A stretch of DNA of 64,000 nt from Oehlia diaphana (lineage: Eukaryota; Glomeromycota; Glomeromycetes; Glomerales; Glomeraceae), in assembly GCA_003833135.1 (NCBI GenBank), contig QZLH01000195.1, positions 43,024 to 107,023 on the forward strand, given 5' to 3'. Each line of letters opens with the position of its first letter. Position 1 is the stretch's first letter. Made by a program: the position numbers and the translations under genes. Of this stretch, positions 24,926 to 36,721 are shown in pieces. A model generated the notes under the pieces. It was given only the letters and a program-made list of their open reading frames with translations. It was not told the DNA's origin and searched no databases.

Positions 24926-25086
24926 CCCTATAAAAAATTTTATCCGTTATTTCTGTAAAGCTCCGTAAAAATGGGCCTTTCGTGGATCCATTCAAAATAA
25001 TTCGATAAATTCCGTAATATAAAGTTATTAATTCCGGAAATATGAGCCTTTTACGGAAAAAGGATGGAATATAAAAAAAGGTTTAC
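24926..25086. mobile_element. MITE copy 2, CCCTRTAAAAAA family
   Basis: It begins CCCTATAAAAAATTTTATCC like copy 1 and shares GGATCCATTC, AATTCGATAAATTCCGT, TTATTAATTCCGGAAATATG and GAGCCTTTTACGGAAA with it. The right inverted end is eroded (only TTTACA is left), and a short internal stretch (AAAATGTAA) is missing. Confidence 0.7.
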
Positions 25087-26314
25087 AATGATGTAATTTA
25101 ATCAAATATATTCGTAAATTAAAAGAAAATTGGAAATTCGGGTACTGCATAACGAACATTTTCTGATTTCATAACAGATAATGAATAATGTGCGCTCCGC
25201 GCGTACAATAATAATTTGAATTTTCCTAATCATAATCGGAAATCAAGAATTTATTCCAGCCCCACAGCCCCACAACTATATTAAGTTAATTCAACATGCA
25301 TTCATTGTTGTGATTCGCATATTCGGAAAATAAGATATTTTCTTAATTGAAATTGATGCGTTATCTTTTAATCTTCCATTCACTAAATAATGTATTATAT
25401 AAGACGCAAGATGGAAATTAAAATATTAGGATTCTATTTATTTCGTTGTTTTATTTTATTTTATTTTATTTATTTGGAGCGTGTAAATTATTCTTTAAGT
25501 TTAGATGGTTTATAATGGCGATTAACGAAATTGCACGAATAGAATCTACCCAATTCAGCCACTTGCGAAATAAAAATATCACATATGGATAGCCCCGTTT
25601 GATCCGATTTTAGTGAAATTAATTTTAGCCAATTAAAAAATGGCATAAATTCCGTTTATTTTTTTAATCCATTTTTTGAATGAATTTGATCAGCGCAAAA
25701 ATCGGATCAGAACGGAACAGATGGAACAGGGTTAATCATTACCCACTATGCCAAAAAAGATAGTTTATTGGGTTTATTTATGCGTAGCACGATCTTGGGT
25801 CTGTTTAATAACAAAGTTATTGATAAGGGAGGCGGTCGTCAAAAAAAATTTTACATATATGTATGTAATGTAATGTGTGTATGTTGTGCATAAAAATGTA
25901 CATAAATTTTAATCTATTTATCTTTTCCGATTCCTTATCTAATCTTAATCTTTTTTTTCATGTTCATTTTTTTATATATTCACAGTATTTTAATCTTTTT
26001 ATTTATATCCAATTTTTTTTATATTCGCTGTATTTTAATCTTTTTTTGTATATGTATAAAAAAAGGTTATTATTAGTGACGCCGACTTTAATTTAAAATT
26101 GATTTAACATTTTTGATTTAGTTTTGTCTATTTGTTTCAATTGTTAAAGCTATAATAAAGTTTAAATGTTAGTTTGTTAAAACTTTGTTTAGTTAAAATT
26201 TACTTTGTATACAATACGTATCTGATAACAATACAATCCAAAATTGTTTTCATTATAGAATAATAACAAAATGCAGAAATTTTTAATAACGTTTGTTATT
26301 TGCAAAACGTTTTT

Positions 26315-26390
26315 ATACTGAGAGATACGTCTAGATACGTTTAGTATCTCTCTAACGTATATAAACGTATCTAGACGTATCTCTCAGTAT
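26315..26390. repeat. perfect palindrome, 29-bp arms, 18-bp loop
   Basis: The left arm (26315-26343) starts ATACTGAGAGATACGTCTAG and the right arm (26362-26390) is its exact reverse complement, ending CTAGACGTATCTCTCAGTAT. The loop is 26344-26361. Outside the arms ACGTTTT/AAAACGT extends the pairing with a small mismatch. The subrepeat GATACGT/ACGTATC occurs several times. There is no coding role. Confidence 0.9.
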
Positions 26391-28758
26391 ACAAAACGTA
26401 TCTACTTTTTTTATGGGGCTTTAATTATAATTCTCTTAAAACTATCAGTTAAATCGGCATCATTAGTTAAAATCATTCCTCTTGGTTCATTCCTCTTTTG
26501 GTCTTTGAATACGGACAAACGATTCCTATTTGAACGATCATTTTATTTCTGCGTTAACAGATTAATAATTCCGTATACACTAAAGCTAACTCCGCATGCA
26601 TTCCTGAACAGTACATTAAAGTTTTATTTTTTTATTTATCTGTTGATAGTAAAAGATTCCTTATTTATAAATTCATAAACATTTACATTATTATAATGTA
26701 GAATTACACCAACCGGCAAAAGTCAGAGATACAATATTTATTACGAAAATATACTTCTAACTATATAACAGATAAAGTTTTTATATTAATTATTAGCTCA
26801 CTTTTTGTGTAATAACAAAGAGTTGAATTGCACTTACTCTAAAAAAATTACATGAACATCTGATCAAATTGATGATTTGTTAATAAATTAAGTTTTTCAA
26901 AAATATATTATGCACAGTAGCCCTATTCTCTTGATCGCGATCAAGTGTTCACCCTGGCTAACAATGAAATGATCGACAAGTTGTATTCATTTGACGATCA
27001 TCATCAAAATTAGTTAAAATTCGGCTGACTACTATGAATTCTGTTTAGGAAAATTAAAAAAGAAATAATTTTGTGTGTAACTTATTATTAGACAGTGCAA
27101 ACAATTTTATTTAAAAAAATATGAAACATAAGCAAATGATTTTTGGTGTTATGTTACATCTAAATATTGTACTGTATAATAATCTTGGCAATCAATTTCA
27201 CTTATTATGACATAAATGGAAGAAAAAAACTTTATTTAAAGCGTATTTCTAAAACGATAATTATAATTTATAGATGATTTTGTTGGATAGTATATCTTCG
27301 AAAGAAATAGGAAATTTCTCCAGGTTTCAGCATTTTCGGAACAACCAAGACTGAAAATGGTGAAACGTTTCGCCAATCGCAAAACAGTTTGATGCAGCAG
27401 GCGCAATGATGGCATTCCAACAATGCGAAGTATTTGGTTTACATAGAATTCTTTTAAAAGGTTAATTTCTATTTCAAATTTTAATATTCTATCTCCTGTG
27501 CTCATAAATTGTAACAAAGTTAATTATTATTGAAATTTATATTATGATTAATGCCGTAGTGTAATTTTTTTTAATGTTATTACTTATTACTTCTTTAATT
27601 AATTAAATCGTAAATTATTATTTATGTTGATTTTTCAAATTTTCCAAGCGTCATTAGAACTTGATTATGAAGTTGTTACTTATTTTAATATATTCTAACT
27701 TAGCATAGAAGCCTTTATCTTTATTAAATTTGAATTGAAGTTTTATAAATATAATACAATGTAAAGAAACAATGCAAAATAAAGAAAACAAAATTAAAGC
27801 TATATAGTCTTCTAAATTTCTAGTCCATCACGTGATTAACTAATAACCAATAAAAACTCACTTTTTTGTACGAGCGTGGATATGAAAGGAAATTGGTAAA
27901 AAAAGAACCTGCAGATTGAATTCAAATTTTGAAATGAATTTCGATATATTAAGCTTCGGGATGGAGTTCAGAAATTAAATTTCAGTCTGAATTAAAAATA
28001 TTGGCGGAAAAAATTGCATTTACGTATTTACGTGAAGATTTTTGTTTCCGATAATCTAAAAATGAAAAATCACCGTTTATTTTTTTAAAAGCTATTTATT
28101 GATATAATGACATGGTGTGGTGAAAGTTAAGCGTTATTATTACTAGATGACGTGAATGAGTGTCCGAAACGTTCATATTATTTAAAAAATGTATCACTAG
28201 ATTATAAAATTATTTAATATAAAAATTTAAAATTTATTAATTATTATAAATTATTATAATTATTATTAGATGATGTTGAAAGAAAAAAGTACGCTTAATT
28301 GTGACGTACGAAAATATAACACACTTCAATACATCACACATCAGCTTCAAATTGTCCGATATGTAGATGATTAAGAAAATAGTTTCTATAGGTCATACGA
28401 AGTTATTTTGTTCGTAGAGGATAGTGGTGAGTATTTATGGCAAATGTCCAGTTATTATGTAATATAGGGCCTGTCTTCATTTACTTAAATTTAAAAATCT
28501 AAAATTATATGAATGATATTCTCATTTTTTTCAAAGAACTAACGTACATCAATACTACTGTGTAACAAATTCAATTGCGTTAGCGTCAATAAAAAGTAGA
28601 AAGACAAATGATAAATATTTAATCATAGCAAATACGATCAGACTTTAAGTAATAACAAAAGATAAGTTCGCATGTTATTCTATAAAATAAATCAGGGTTG
28701 AAGAGAAAACCAAAATGATCTTAATATTGACATATTTAATTTTTAGAATAAATGTATT

Positions 28759-29680
28759 TGTAACAGCCTGTTACATATCTTATTTGTAACATCCTTTTTT
28801 TATTTTTTTTTAATAATAAATTTAGTATNNNNNNNNNNNNNNNNNNNNNNNNNNNNNNNNNNNNNNNNNNNNNNNNNNNNNNNNNNNNNNNNNNNNNNNN
28901 NNNNNNNNNNNNNNNNNNNNNNNNNNNNNNNNNNNNNNNNNNNNNNNNNNNNNNNNNNNNNNNNNNNNNNNNNNNNNNNNNNNNNNNNNNNNNNNNNNNN
29001 NNNNNNNNNNNNNNNNNNNNNNNNNNNNNNNNNNNNNNNNNNNNNNNNNNNNNNNNNNNNNNNNNNNNNNNNNNNNNNNNNNNNNNNNNNNNNNNNNNNN
29101 NNNNNNNNNNNNNNNNNNNNNNNNNNNNNNNNNNNNNNNNNNNNNNNNNNNNNNNNNNNNNNNNNNNNNNNNNNNNNNNNNNNNNNNNNNNNNNNNNNNN
29201 NNNNNNNNNNNNNNNNNNNNNNNNNNNNNNNNNNNNNNNNNNNNNNNNNNNNNNNNNNNNNNNNNNNNNNNNNNNNNNNNNNNNNNNNNNNNNNNNNNNN
29301 NNNNNNNNNNNNNNNNNNNNNNNNNNNNNNNNNNNNNNNNNNNNNNNATAAATGTATTTGTAACAGCCTGTTACATATCTTATTTGTAACATCCTTTTTT
29401 TATTTTTTTTTAATAATAAATTTAGTATATGTTTTACAAATAAAATTTTTATATGCAAAATTTAATTTTGAAAACTTTTACTTAATGTACTTAAGACAGT
29501 TTCATAGACAAAATTTTAAGTTATAAGCAGTTTCTTGAAATTTTTTAAAAAATTCTTTGTCTTGGTTACACGACTGATCTTATGTTTTTTGTTTACATTA
29601 CGCCTAGTCTTAAATTTTAATTGGATAAAATGGATAAAATTGGGAGTTGTTACAAATAAGACGCGTAACAGGATGTTACA
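28759..29680. mobile_element. inverted-end element containing an assembly gap
   Basis: The left end TGTAACAGCCTGTTAC is followed by TCTTATTTGTAACA. The right end, reversed, reads TGTAACATCCTGTTAC and then TCTTATTTGTAACA, an inverted repeat of about 34 bp. ATT stands on both sides. The internal sequence is interrupted by N (28829-29347). If the duplicated gap edges are one sequence, the element is about 320-330 bp. It has no coding content and may be a MITE. Confidence 0.6.
28829..29347. other. assembly gap (519 N) flanked by an 81-bp direct copy
   Basis: The 81 bases at 28748-28828 and 29348-29428 are identical and abut the gap exactly, 600 bp apart. The gap size is therefore probably fictitious. 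Open frames crossing the N bases are not genes. Confidence 0.95.
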
Positions 29681-29747
29681 ATTAGATTTATCCTAATTTT
29701 TAATGTTAAAATCATAATTATTTGAAATACTGTGGCTTACATTGTAT

Positions 29748-31413
29748 TCAATCAACGATTTCACAATCCAGACATTCAGCAGTATTGCGAGAATTTTGAT
29801 AATCTTTTTATAATGGGGTTAAAAATTAATGTAAATAACTTGAACAATTAAACAAAAGTATTTAAATTATTAAATACCTGAATATACTGGATATACCATA
29901 CTAGATATATCATCATAATTACTATAATAATCATCAGGATTTTTTGGTTTAGGAAGATTATTAAAATTTAGTAATCTACTTGTATAAATAGCTTCAGGAT
30001 GCGTTTTATTTTTAAAATTTTTAATAGCTGATAAACGATTGTTTTTTATTATTTCTTCAATTTGTTTAATTAATTCTGTTTGAATTAATTCTTTTTGATC
30101 TTCCTTACTCTTTAGGTATGAGTGGATTTCATATGACCATTTAGAAGTAATTCTTGAAAGATCCAATGCATTTGGTCTATTTGATGGATCTGCATCTAAA
30201 CATCTTTTAATTAAATCCAATATTAATTTAGGTACCTTTATATTAAATCTTGGTCTTAACCCTTCACAAATACTTAATGCTAAACATTCATCATGAGCAG
30301 TATCATAATATGGAGTTAATTCTGAAATAACCTCATACATAATTATACCAAAACTGTAGATATCAGAAGCTTGAGTGTATTTTTGTCCTCTCATAATTTC
30401 AGGAGCTAAATAAGGTAAAACACCGTACACCAACTGGTTTACACAATCCCATGTCAGTTATACTTATTTTTTCATCAAAACATACTATATTCCCAGTATG
30501 TAAATCTCGATGAATTAAACCTTTTTCATGAATTCTTTTAAGACCAACTGCAATATAATTTAACTTTAAAAATCTTCTATTCAACTTATGAAAATTAAGA
30601 AAGTTGTTGCTATGTGATCTTCTTTCATTCAAATATTTTCTTAAATTTCCTTTTTTAGCGTATTTCATAACCATAATATAATTTTTAGTACTTGGTTCTT
30701 GGCTTATTCCATGACATCTAACAACTTGATCTAATTTTTTATCTTCTATTATTTTAATGTGTAATGTGATCTGAAATTATTAAATCTAATTAGTAAATAA
30801 TAAAATGTTTCAAACTTTTTAATTTTAAATTAACTTATACCTCATTGATAAACTCCAATGTAAGATTTTTTGAATTGTTCAAAACTTTAAGAGCTACGAG
30901 TCTATTTGAAGAAATTCTTCGCCATCGATTTTTATTAACATCCCAATGTAATATATTACCATCTTTCCAAGATGCTTCATATACTTTTCCAAATCCTCCT
31001 TCAGCAATATATTTAACTGCATGAAACCTATCATAAGGTATCCATTCTAATAATTGTTGTTCATTTTTTGCTGATAATTGATTTGTTTGAATAAACTTAT
31101 CTAAATCATCATTACCACTAGTCCAATTATTAAAATTTTGTTGAAATCTTTTTGAATTACAAGTTTGACACCAACCCTGTCCAGTATTTGCTTGTTTGCA
31201 TTCTATACATTTTCCATACTTTTTTTCTCTATAATTATAAATACAAGCATAACACCATCCCATATTTATTGACTTTATTTGCTTACATTTCATACACATT
31301 CCATATTTTTCTTTCAAATTTGAATCACAAGTTTGACATACGAGTGATATACTTATTTGTTTGCATTTCATACATCTTCCATAATTTTGTTCATAATCAC
31401 TTGATTGTTCCAT
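29748..31413 (-). pseudogene. CxxC-rich/protein kinase gene with activation-segment deletion (kinase B)
   Basis: Exons 31413-30841, 30770-29878 and 29803-29748 correspond one to one with kinase A. The N-terminus has six CxxC pairs (RCMKC, VCQTC, MCMKC, WCYAC, KCIEC, WCQTC) and NSKRFQQNFNNWTSGN. The kinase part has IAEGGFGKVYEASW, VALKVL, LIHRDLHTGNIV and ITDMGLCKPV. Directly after CKPV (at about 30431) the frame changes. Compared with A, the DNA for the segment NYKELENIENS is reduced from 36 to 4 nt, a 32-nt net deletion. The PYLAPEIMRG half continues only in another frame down to the last exon (tail CLDCEIVD). Translation from the ATG would stop soon after, giving a truncated protein. The rest is undamaged, so the loss is recent or an assembly fault. 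A TATA box sits 63 bp upstream. Confidence 0.8.
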
Positions 31414-31475
31414 GTTATTTTTCCTAAAAAATTTATTTCAAGAAAAATTCTGCTACGAATAACGAAGAATGGTTT

Positions 31476-31483
31476 TTTATATA
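31476..31483 (-). promoter_or_regulatory. TATA box upstream of kinase B
   Basis: TATATAAA on the minus strand, 63 bp upstream of the ATG at 31413. It matches the spacing seen for kinases A and C. Confidence 0.45.
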
Positions 31484-32398
31484 TTGTTTAGATGATCGAT
31501 GAGGAATATTTGTAGTAGTAAAGAAAGTACATCGGTTTAGCGGAACCTCTATTTACCCTATCTAGGGCAGTAACATTAGCCACTCCCCCAGGTAACGATC
31601 TTTTTTAACCAATTATATTCAATTATACATATAATACTAATTTCAACCAATAAAAATGTTTAATTTTGTTTCACGTAAGATTTTGCTTAACTAAAATATT
31701 AGCCAATATATTTATGGAACTAAACTTATGTTGGCAATCATTTGTCGATCACATATGACGAATTACTATTGTGTCGGTCTCATATATATCTCTCTTTAGC
31801 TTATTTTATATGGATATGCATCTCGATCAATTCAACAACAAATCATGAATATTTTATAAATAATATAAATCATTATTTTTTTAAAAAATATTTTTGAATT
31901 AAATAAAAGGATTCATAAATTTATTATTAAATATGAATATAACGATTTACGTAGTGTACAGCTCATACAGAAAGTTTTTACATATATGAAATAAAAGCCG
32001 TTCACTCCGTATCATTTTGTTACGAGAATCTGAAATTATTTGCCAAGCCTTATAAAGCAAAATGTAAATAACTTTAAAAATTTCTTGATAGTTAAAAATG
32101 TAATATGTATCGTTTAAGTCTTTGATGCTTCTAACAGAACTGCTCAATTACAAACTGATTTTATTTATGTAAAGAAAAGTTTGCATGATATTCTATAATC
32201 AGTGTTGAACAAAAATTATAAATACAATATTTACCTTTTATAAAAGAAATAAAAAAGAAAAAGAATAGAAAATGTATAAAAAAAAAAATACTAATAAATC
32301 AAAGTTTATGGATTTAACGCATTCTATCATTAACCTTTTATAAAAAATTTAGTAATTAATATAAATAATTTGATAAATAAATAAATAAATGAAATAGT
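31484..32398. other. intergenic spacer between kinases B and C
   Basis: About 0.9 kb without a supported gene. The open frame at 31947-32147 has no domain. The two kinase genes on either side are tandem paralogs on the same strand. Confidence 0.5.
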
Positions 32399-33873
32399 TC
32401 ATTTAATACCTGAATATTTCATGTTTGATATATCATCAAATGTTTCATAGTAATCATCAGAATTCTTTGGTTCAGGGAGATTTTTAAAATTAAATGGCCT
32501 ACTTTTATAAATAGCTTCGGGATGCATTGTAATTGTTAAGGATGAATTATCGGGTAAGGGATTACTATTCATTTCTTCAATTTGTTCAATTAATTCTGTT
32601 TTAATTATTTCAGTTTTCTTTTCTATACACCTGTAATAATTTTTAAAACCTAGTGACCATCCATGAAGAGTCGTTGTAATTTCGTTTGGTTCTGGTCGAT
32701 TTAATGGATTTGCATCCAAGCATCGTTTAATTAAATGTAAAATCAATCGAGGTAATTTAATATTAAATCTGGGTCTTAATCCTTCACATATCTTTAATGC
32801 TAAATTTTCATCATGAGCGACATCGTGATATGGAAGCGTTGTTGAAATTACTACATACATAACTACACCCAAACTATAAATATCGGAAGCTTTGGTATAA
32901 TTTTGTCCTCTTAAAATTTCAGGAGCCAAAGAAGATAAAACACCATACATATTATTTTCATTTTCTAATTCCTTATAGTTTGCTGGTTTACAAAATCCTA
33001 CGTCACTTAAACAAAATACATTTTTATAACGCAATACATTTCTAATATGTAAATTTCGATGAATTAGTTCTTTACTATGAATTTTCCTGAGTCCAGTTGC
33101 AATACATTGTAAGGTATCGATCTTTCTTCTCCACATTTGTAAACTCCAATCTAAATTCATTTTGGACAATTCAGGATTTCTAAACCAATTTTCTTTAGCA
33201 TAACTCATAATCAACACATAGTCTTTTGTATTTGGGTCTTGAGTTATTCCATAAAATATATTTGGTGATTTACTTTTACGAGTTCTAGCATAAAATGTAA
33301 TCTGATTTTTTCAATTAAATAAATTAGTAAAATAATAATAATCTAGAATTTAAATTAAATTGATAAATAATAGTTTTGAAATTATACCTCATTGATAAAT
33401 TCTAATGTAACATTTTGTGAATTATTCAAACTTTTAAGAGCCACAAAAAAATTTTTTTTACGACCATGCCTTTCCCATTGATTTTTACTCGTATTCCAGT
33501 ATACAATATAACCATCTTTCCAATTTGCTTTATGTACTTTACCAAATCCACCTTCTCCAATATATACAATATTATAAAAGTTATCATAAGGCATCCATTC
33601 AAATATTTGAAAATGATATTTTGCTGATAATTGAGTATCTTGAATGAACTTATCAATTTCTTTATTACCACTAGTCCAATTACCAAAATTTTGTTGAAAT
33701 CTTTTTGAATTGCAAGATTGACACCATTTCCTTCCAGTATATACTTGCAAGCATTCTGTACATCTTTTATGTTTATGTTCCCGACAAGTTTCACAATATA
33801 AAAAATCTGTATCTACTTGTTTACATTGAATACACTTTTGATTTTCTTCTTCTTCTTCAAATTGTTGATCCAT
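32399..33873 (-). CDS. CxxC-rich/kinase-like gene, predicted pseudokinase (kinase C)
   Basis: Exons 33873-33388 and 33301-32399 join in phase (donor GTATAA, acceptor AG) to 462 residues. The N-terminus keeps only four CxxC pairs (KCIQC, YCETC, RCTEC, WCQSC) before NSKRFQQNFGNWTSGN. The kinase part has IGEGGFGKVHKANW and VALKSL. The catalytic loop, however, reads LIHRNLHIRNVL, so the catalytic Asp of HRD is Asn, and the metal-binding motif reads SDVGFCKP in place of DFG. The remaining lobe (LAPEILRG, SDIYSLGVVMYVVIS, NRPEPNEITT) is well kept and there is no frame break. This fits a pseudokinase rather than a decaying gene. The C-terminal third exon of A and B is lost: splicing at the equivalent GTATTA site would give a stop at once, so the read-through end at 32399 is used. 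It lies next to kinase B in the same orientation. Confidence 0.8.
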
Positions 33874-33932
33874 ATCAAATAAATTAATTAGTTGATAAAT
33901 TTTATTGCTGAAAAATATTGTAACGAAATGTC

Positions 33933-33950
33933 TATATATATATATATTTT
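33933..33950 (-). promoter_or_regulatory. TATA-like (TA)n box upstream of kinase C
   Basis: AAAATATATATATATATA on the minus strand, 60-77 bp upstream of the ATG at 33873, where A and B have their TATA boxes. Confidence 0.4.
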
Positions 33951-36721
33951 CGGCTCAAATGATCATCATTTTTTCATGGAAACTCAATGCACTAACTAAT
34001 GCCATTCTTGTTATGATCTACCTCATTACTAACCGAAATAGTTATAAACTTCATTTATAGCAAGAATGAAAAGAATGAACCAATGCTTTAAAAATTCATA
34101 GAAAGGTTTATTCGAGAAGTTACTAACTTTTTATAGTAAGAATCAGGATAAAAAATAAACAGTGTCGACAATAACGATAGATTCCGTTACGGGAAGTTCC
34201 CAATATGGGAAAATTGATTCCTTATTTTTTTTTTTACGGATTCTTTTTGACGGAATTAATTTACCGAAGGTTTTAACAAAGTGAAAAGGTTAAATTAAAA
34301 ATATAATAAGACGTTCATTAAGCAGTGAATGGTAACACCGATGCTTACGGTGACCTGTGTTACGCAATATTAGTCTTGTTACTCAAATACTCGTGACTTT
34401 ATTTAGTCATCATCCGATCCAATTAGATTTGACTTAATTATATTATCACCGAAATAACTTATGCCAAAATTATACCTAAGGATATCGAAGAGGGATATAA
34501 TTCTTAGAGTTTTAATTCTTTTTAATTGAACTGAATTCCTTGGGAAATATTGCTGGCCGCAGGATGAGGTAACAATATTAATTTTTCATTCTTATTTAGT
34601 ATTTATTGATTTCTTAAATTCATCTATTCATTTATTTATTTAATAACTTAGTTAATTACATTTTTTTATTCGCGTACAGTATATATTCGTTCTAATAAAG
34701 TTTATTCTGTCAGTTATCATCACGTGAATTTTCAAAGGTAACGAAAAAGAGTCTATTGCATGTTATTTAACAAGTTAAAAAACGATTTCATCAGTTAAGT
34801 CAGTATCACTAATTGCCTAACCACTTGATAATGGAAATATTCATTCTAATTTAGTACGTTAAAGATGTTAAGTTAGTTGTTTTCTCATCATATATATACG
34901 CCACCACGCACCACTTTCGGTTAACTCGAAATTTTTTATGTTTTGTTATTATTCTATAGTGAATGTATTGTTATCAAATACGTATTATATACAAAAGTTA
35001 CATAGGTTTTAACAAACTATTAATTAAACTTTATTTTATCTAGTTTTTAACAATTGCAACAACTAATTAATGGAAAAAATGGTAGTGGAAGACGAATTTT
35101 AGCTAATTTATAAGTTTATTTTTTGGCCGAAAATTTTGATTCCACCTAACCCTAACCCTAAACTTTACCGTATAGAATCAATAACTATACAGTATAGATA
35201 ATAAAACTTGTACCATACATACAACGAGGGTCATATCATACTCATTATCGGCATGTCGCTTTATAGATAGTCATTATAAGAATACCAATCTTTTCGTATG
35301 ATAATTTTATTTTTATATACTACAACGTTAACCTTAATGTTCAGAGGACGCTATTTTTTTACTGTTGTACACGAACTATTAAGTTTACAAGAGAAAAAAT
35401 ATATTGATAACGAAATAATCAAAAAATAGAAATAGAAAATTGTGAAGTTGATTGTAAAATTGAATATTATATTACTGGTTTAAGGTGCAAAATATCAAAG
35501 GTATATACAAAGACGAATATGTGGAATTCAAAGAAGAAATCACTAAATATATTCTCACGATAATAATAATTTTACGTTTAACATTATTTAGCACAAAAGA
35601 TTTGATAAAAATAATTCAACTTATTTATTATAACAAGAGACTATTCTTATATCTAGAAATGACAATACAACCATGATTTCAGTTCCAGATTCCAGTAATT
35701 AATAACTATCATGGGCAAGGAATTATCCAATACTTAAAAAATGAAATACAGCTAATGATCGCGGGAAAGAAATTATGCAAATGCTCAAAAAAAAAAATGA
35801 AAATATGACTAATCATGAGTCAATAATTCCAGTTCCAGCAGTAGTAGTTAATAGTAATCATAATCATTAGCAAGAAAATAACGAGAAGAGTGTTTAATGA
35901 TCTAAATAATATTAAAAAACAACGCAAGACGGGATTAAATTTACTGAGATCGATTACCTTAAATATTTGTTAACTAATAACAAATAAGTTTAAAAAGTTT
36001 CATTAAGTTGTTAAGTATTATTTTCGTTAATGTAATACAAAATTTTATTATAGCATTATAACTTGGGCTAAAATTTATATGTTTCTAATCCCTGTAATCC
36101 GTTGTTTATATTCCGTCTTTTTTTTCTGTAAAGGCTCATATTTCCGGAATTAATAGCTTATATCACGGAATTTTATCAAATTATTTACATTTTCCGTGAA
36201 TGGATCCGGGAAAGGCTCATTTTTACAGAAATTTACGTACAGTATATAGATAGAGATCTATTTATCTAATTACGTAAATTTTTGTGACCCGATTTACAGA
36301 TCTTGATATGGTCTGGTCTGGAACGGATTATTATAGTATGATACATACTGTAAATTTATATGTGATACTGTATGTCGGATTTCTTGATATCTTGGATTTT
36401 TCTAATGGGACGAAAATGAGTCCGGTTTTTCGAGATTTCCTGTGTACATAAAGCCACATAAAGCACGAAGCATAAAGTCAAATAAATTTCATTTATATTC
36501 ATGATGCATACATCGAAAAATGATAAGAATCAATGATACAAAGAATGGAAATAAATATTACATCTTAATAATAAAGAGATTAATTACAGAAAAGTTTAAT
36601 ATCTTCATTTATATTTTATAGCTATAATCATACGATTTGTTTACAAAATGTTAATTTATCTGTACTGAATAGGATGAAGCGAAAATAATCACTTCAAATA
36701 AATTTGAATTTGTTATTTTTG
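33951..36721. other. intergenic region
   Basis: No supported gene. It contains MITE copy 3 and a two-unit CCCTAA stretch (about 35150-35162). At 35672-35890 there is a degenerate duplicated stretch. There, CCAGTTCCAG plus AAGGAATTATCCAATACTTA is echoed by CCAGTTCCAG and AAGAAATTATGCAAATGCTC, which read as similar peptides (GxxIIQYLK / GKEIMQMLK). It may be the remnant of a coding repeat. Confidence 0.45.
36090..36238. mobile_element. MITE copy 3, inverted, CCCTRTAAAAAA family
   Basis: Starting CCCTGTAATCCGTTGTTTAT, this is the reverse complement of the right half of copy 1. It carries AAAGGCTCATATTTCCGGAA, GGAATTTTATC, GAATGGATCC and GGCTCATTTTTACAGAAAT. The distal inverted end is lost. Confidence 0.7.

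Larger units (their letters stand above)
24750..29747. other. intergenic region with a MITE, a palindrome and an assembly gap
   Basis: No supported gene. Open frames at 25875-26096 and 27236-27517 have no domain. It includes MITE copy 2 (24926-25086), a 29-bp-arm palindrome (26315-26390), an inverted-end element (28759-29680) and N bases at 28829-29347. Confidence 0.55.

Noticed and set aside
27236..27517. 93-codon open frame on the minus strand
   Set aside because: No recognisable motif, promoter or splice context.
28736..29458. 240-codon open frame across the first gap
   Set aside because: It consists mostly of N, and both ends are the same duplicated sequence.
32330..32398. Third exon for kinase C as in A and B
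   Set aside because: After the equivalent AG the sequence gives TAA at once, so the read-through end was kept.
35145..35165. Telomere-like CCTAACCCTAACCCTAA
   Set aside because: Only two or three units, internal, and not at a contig end.
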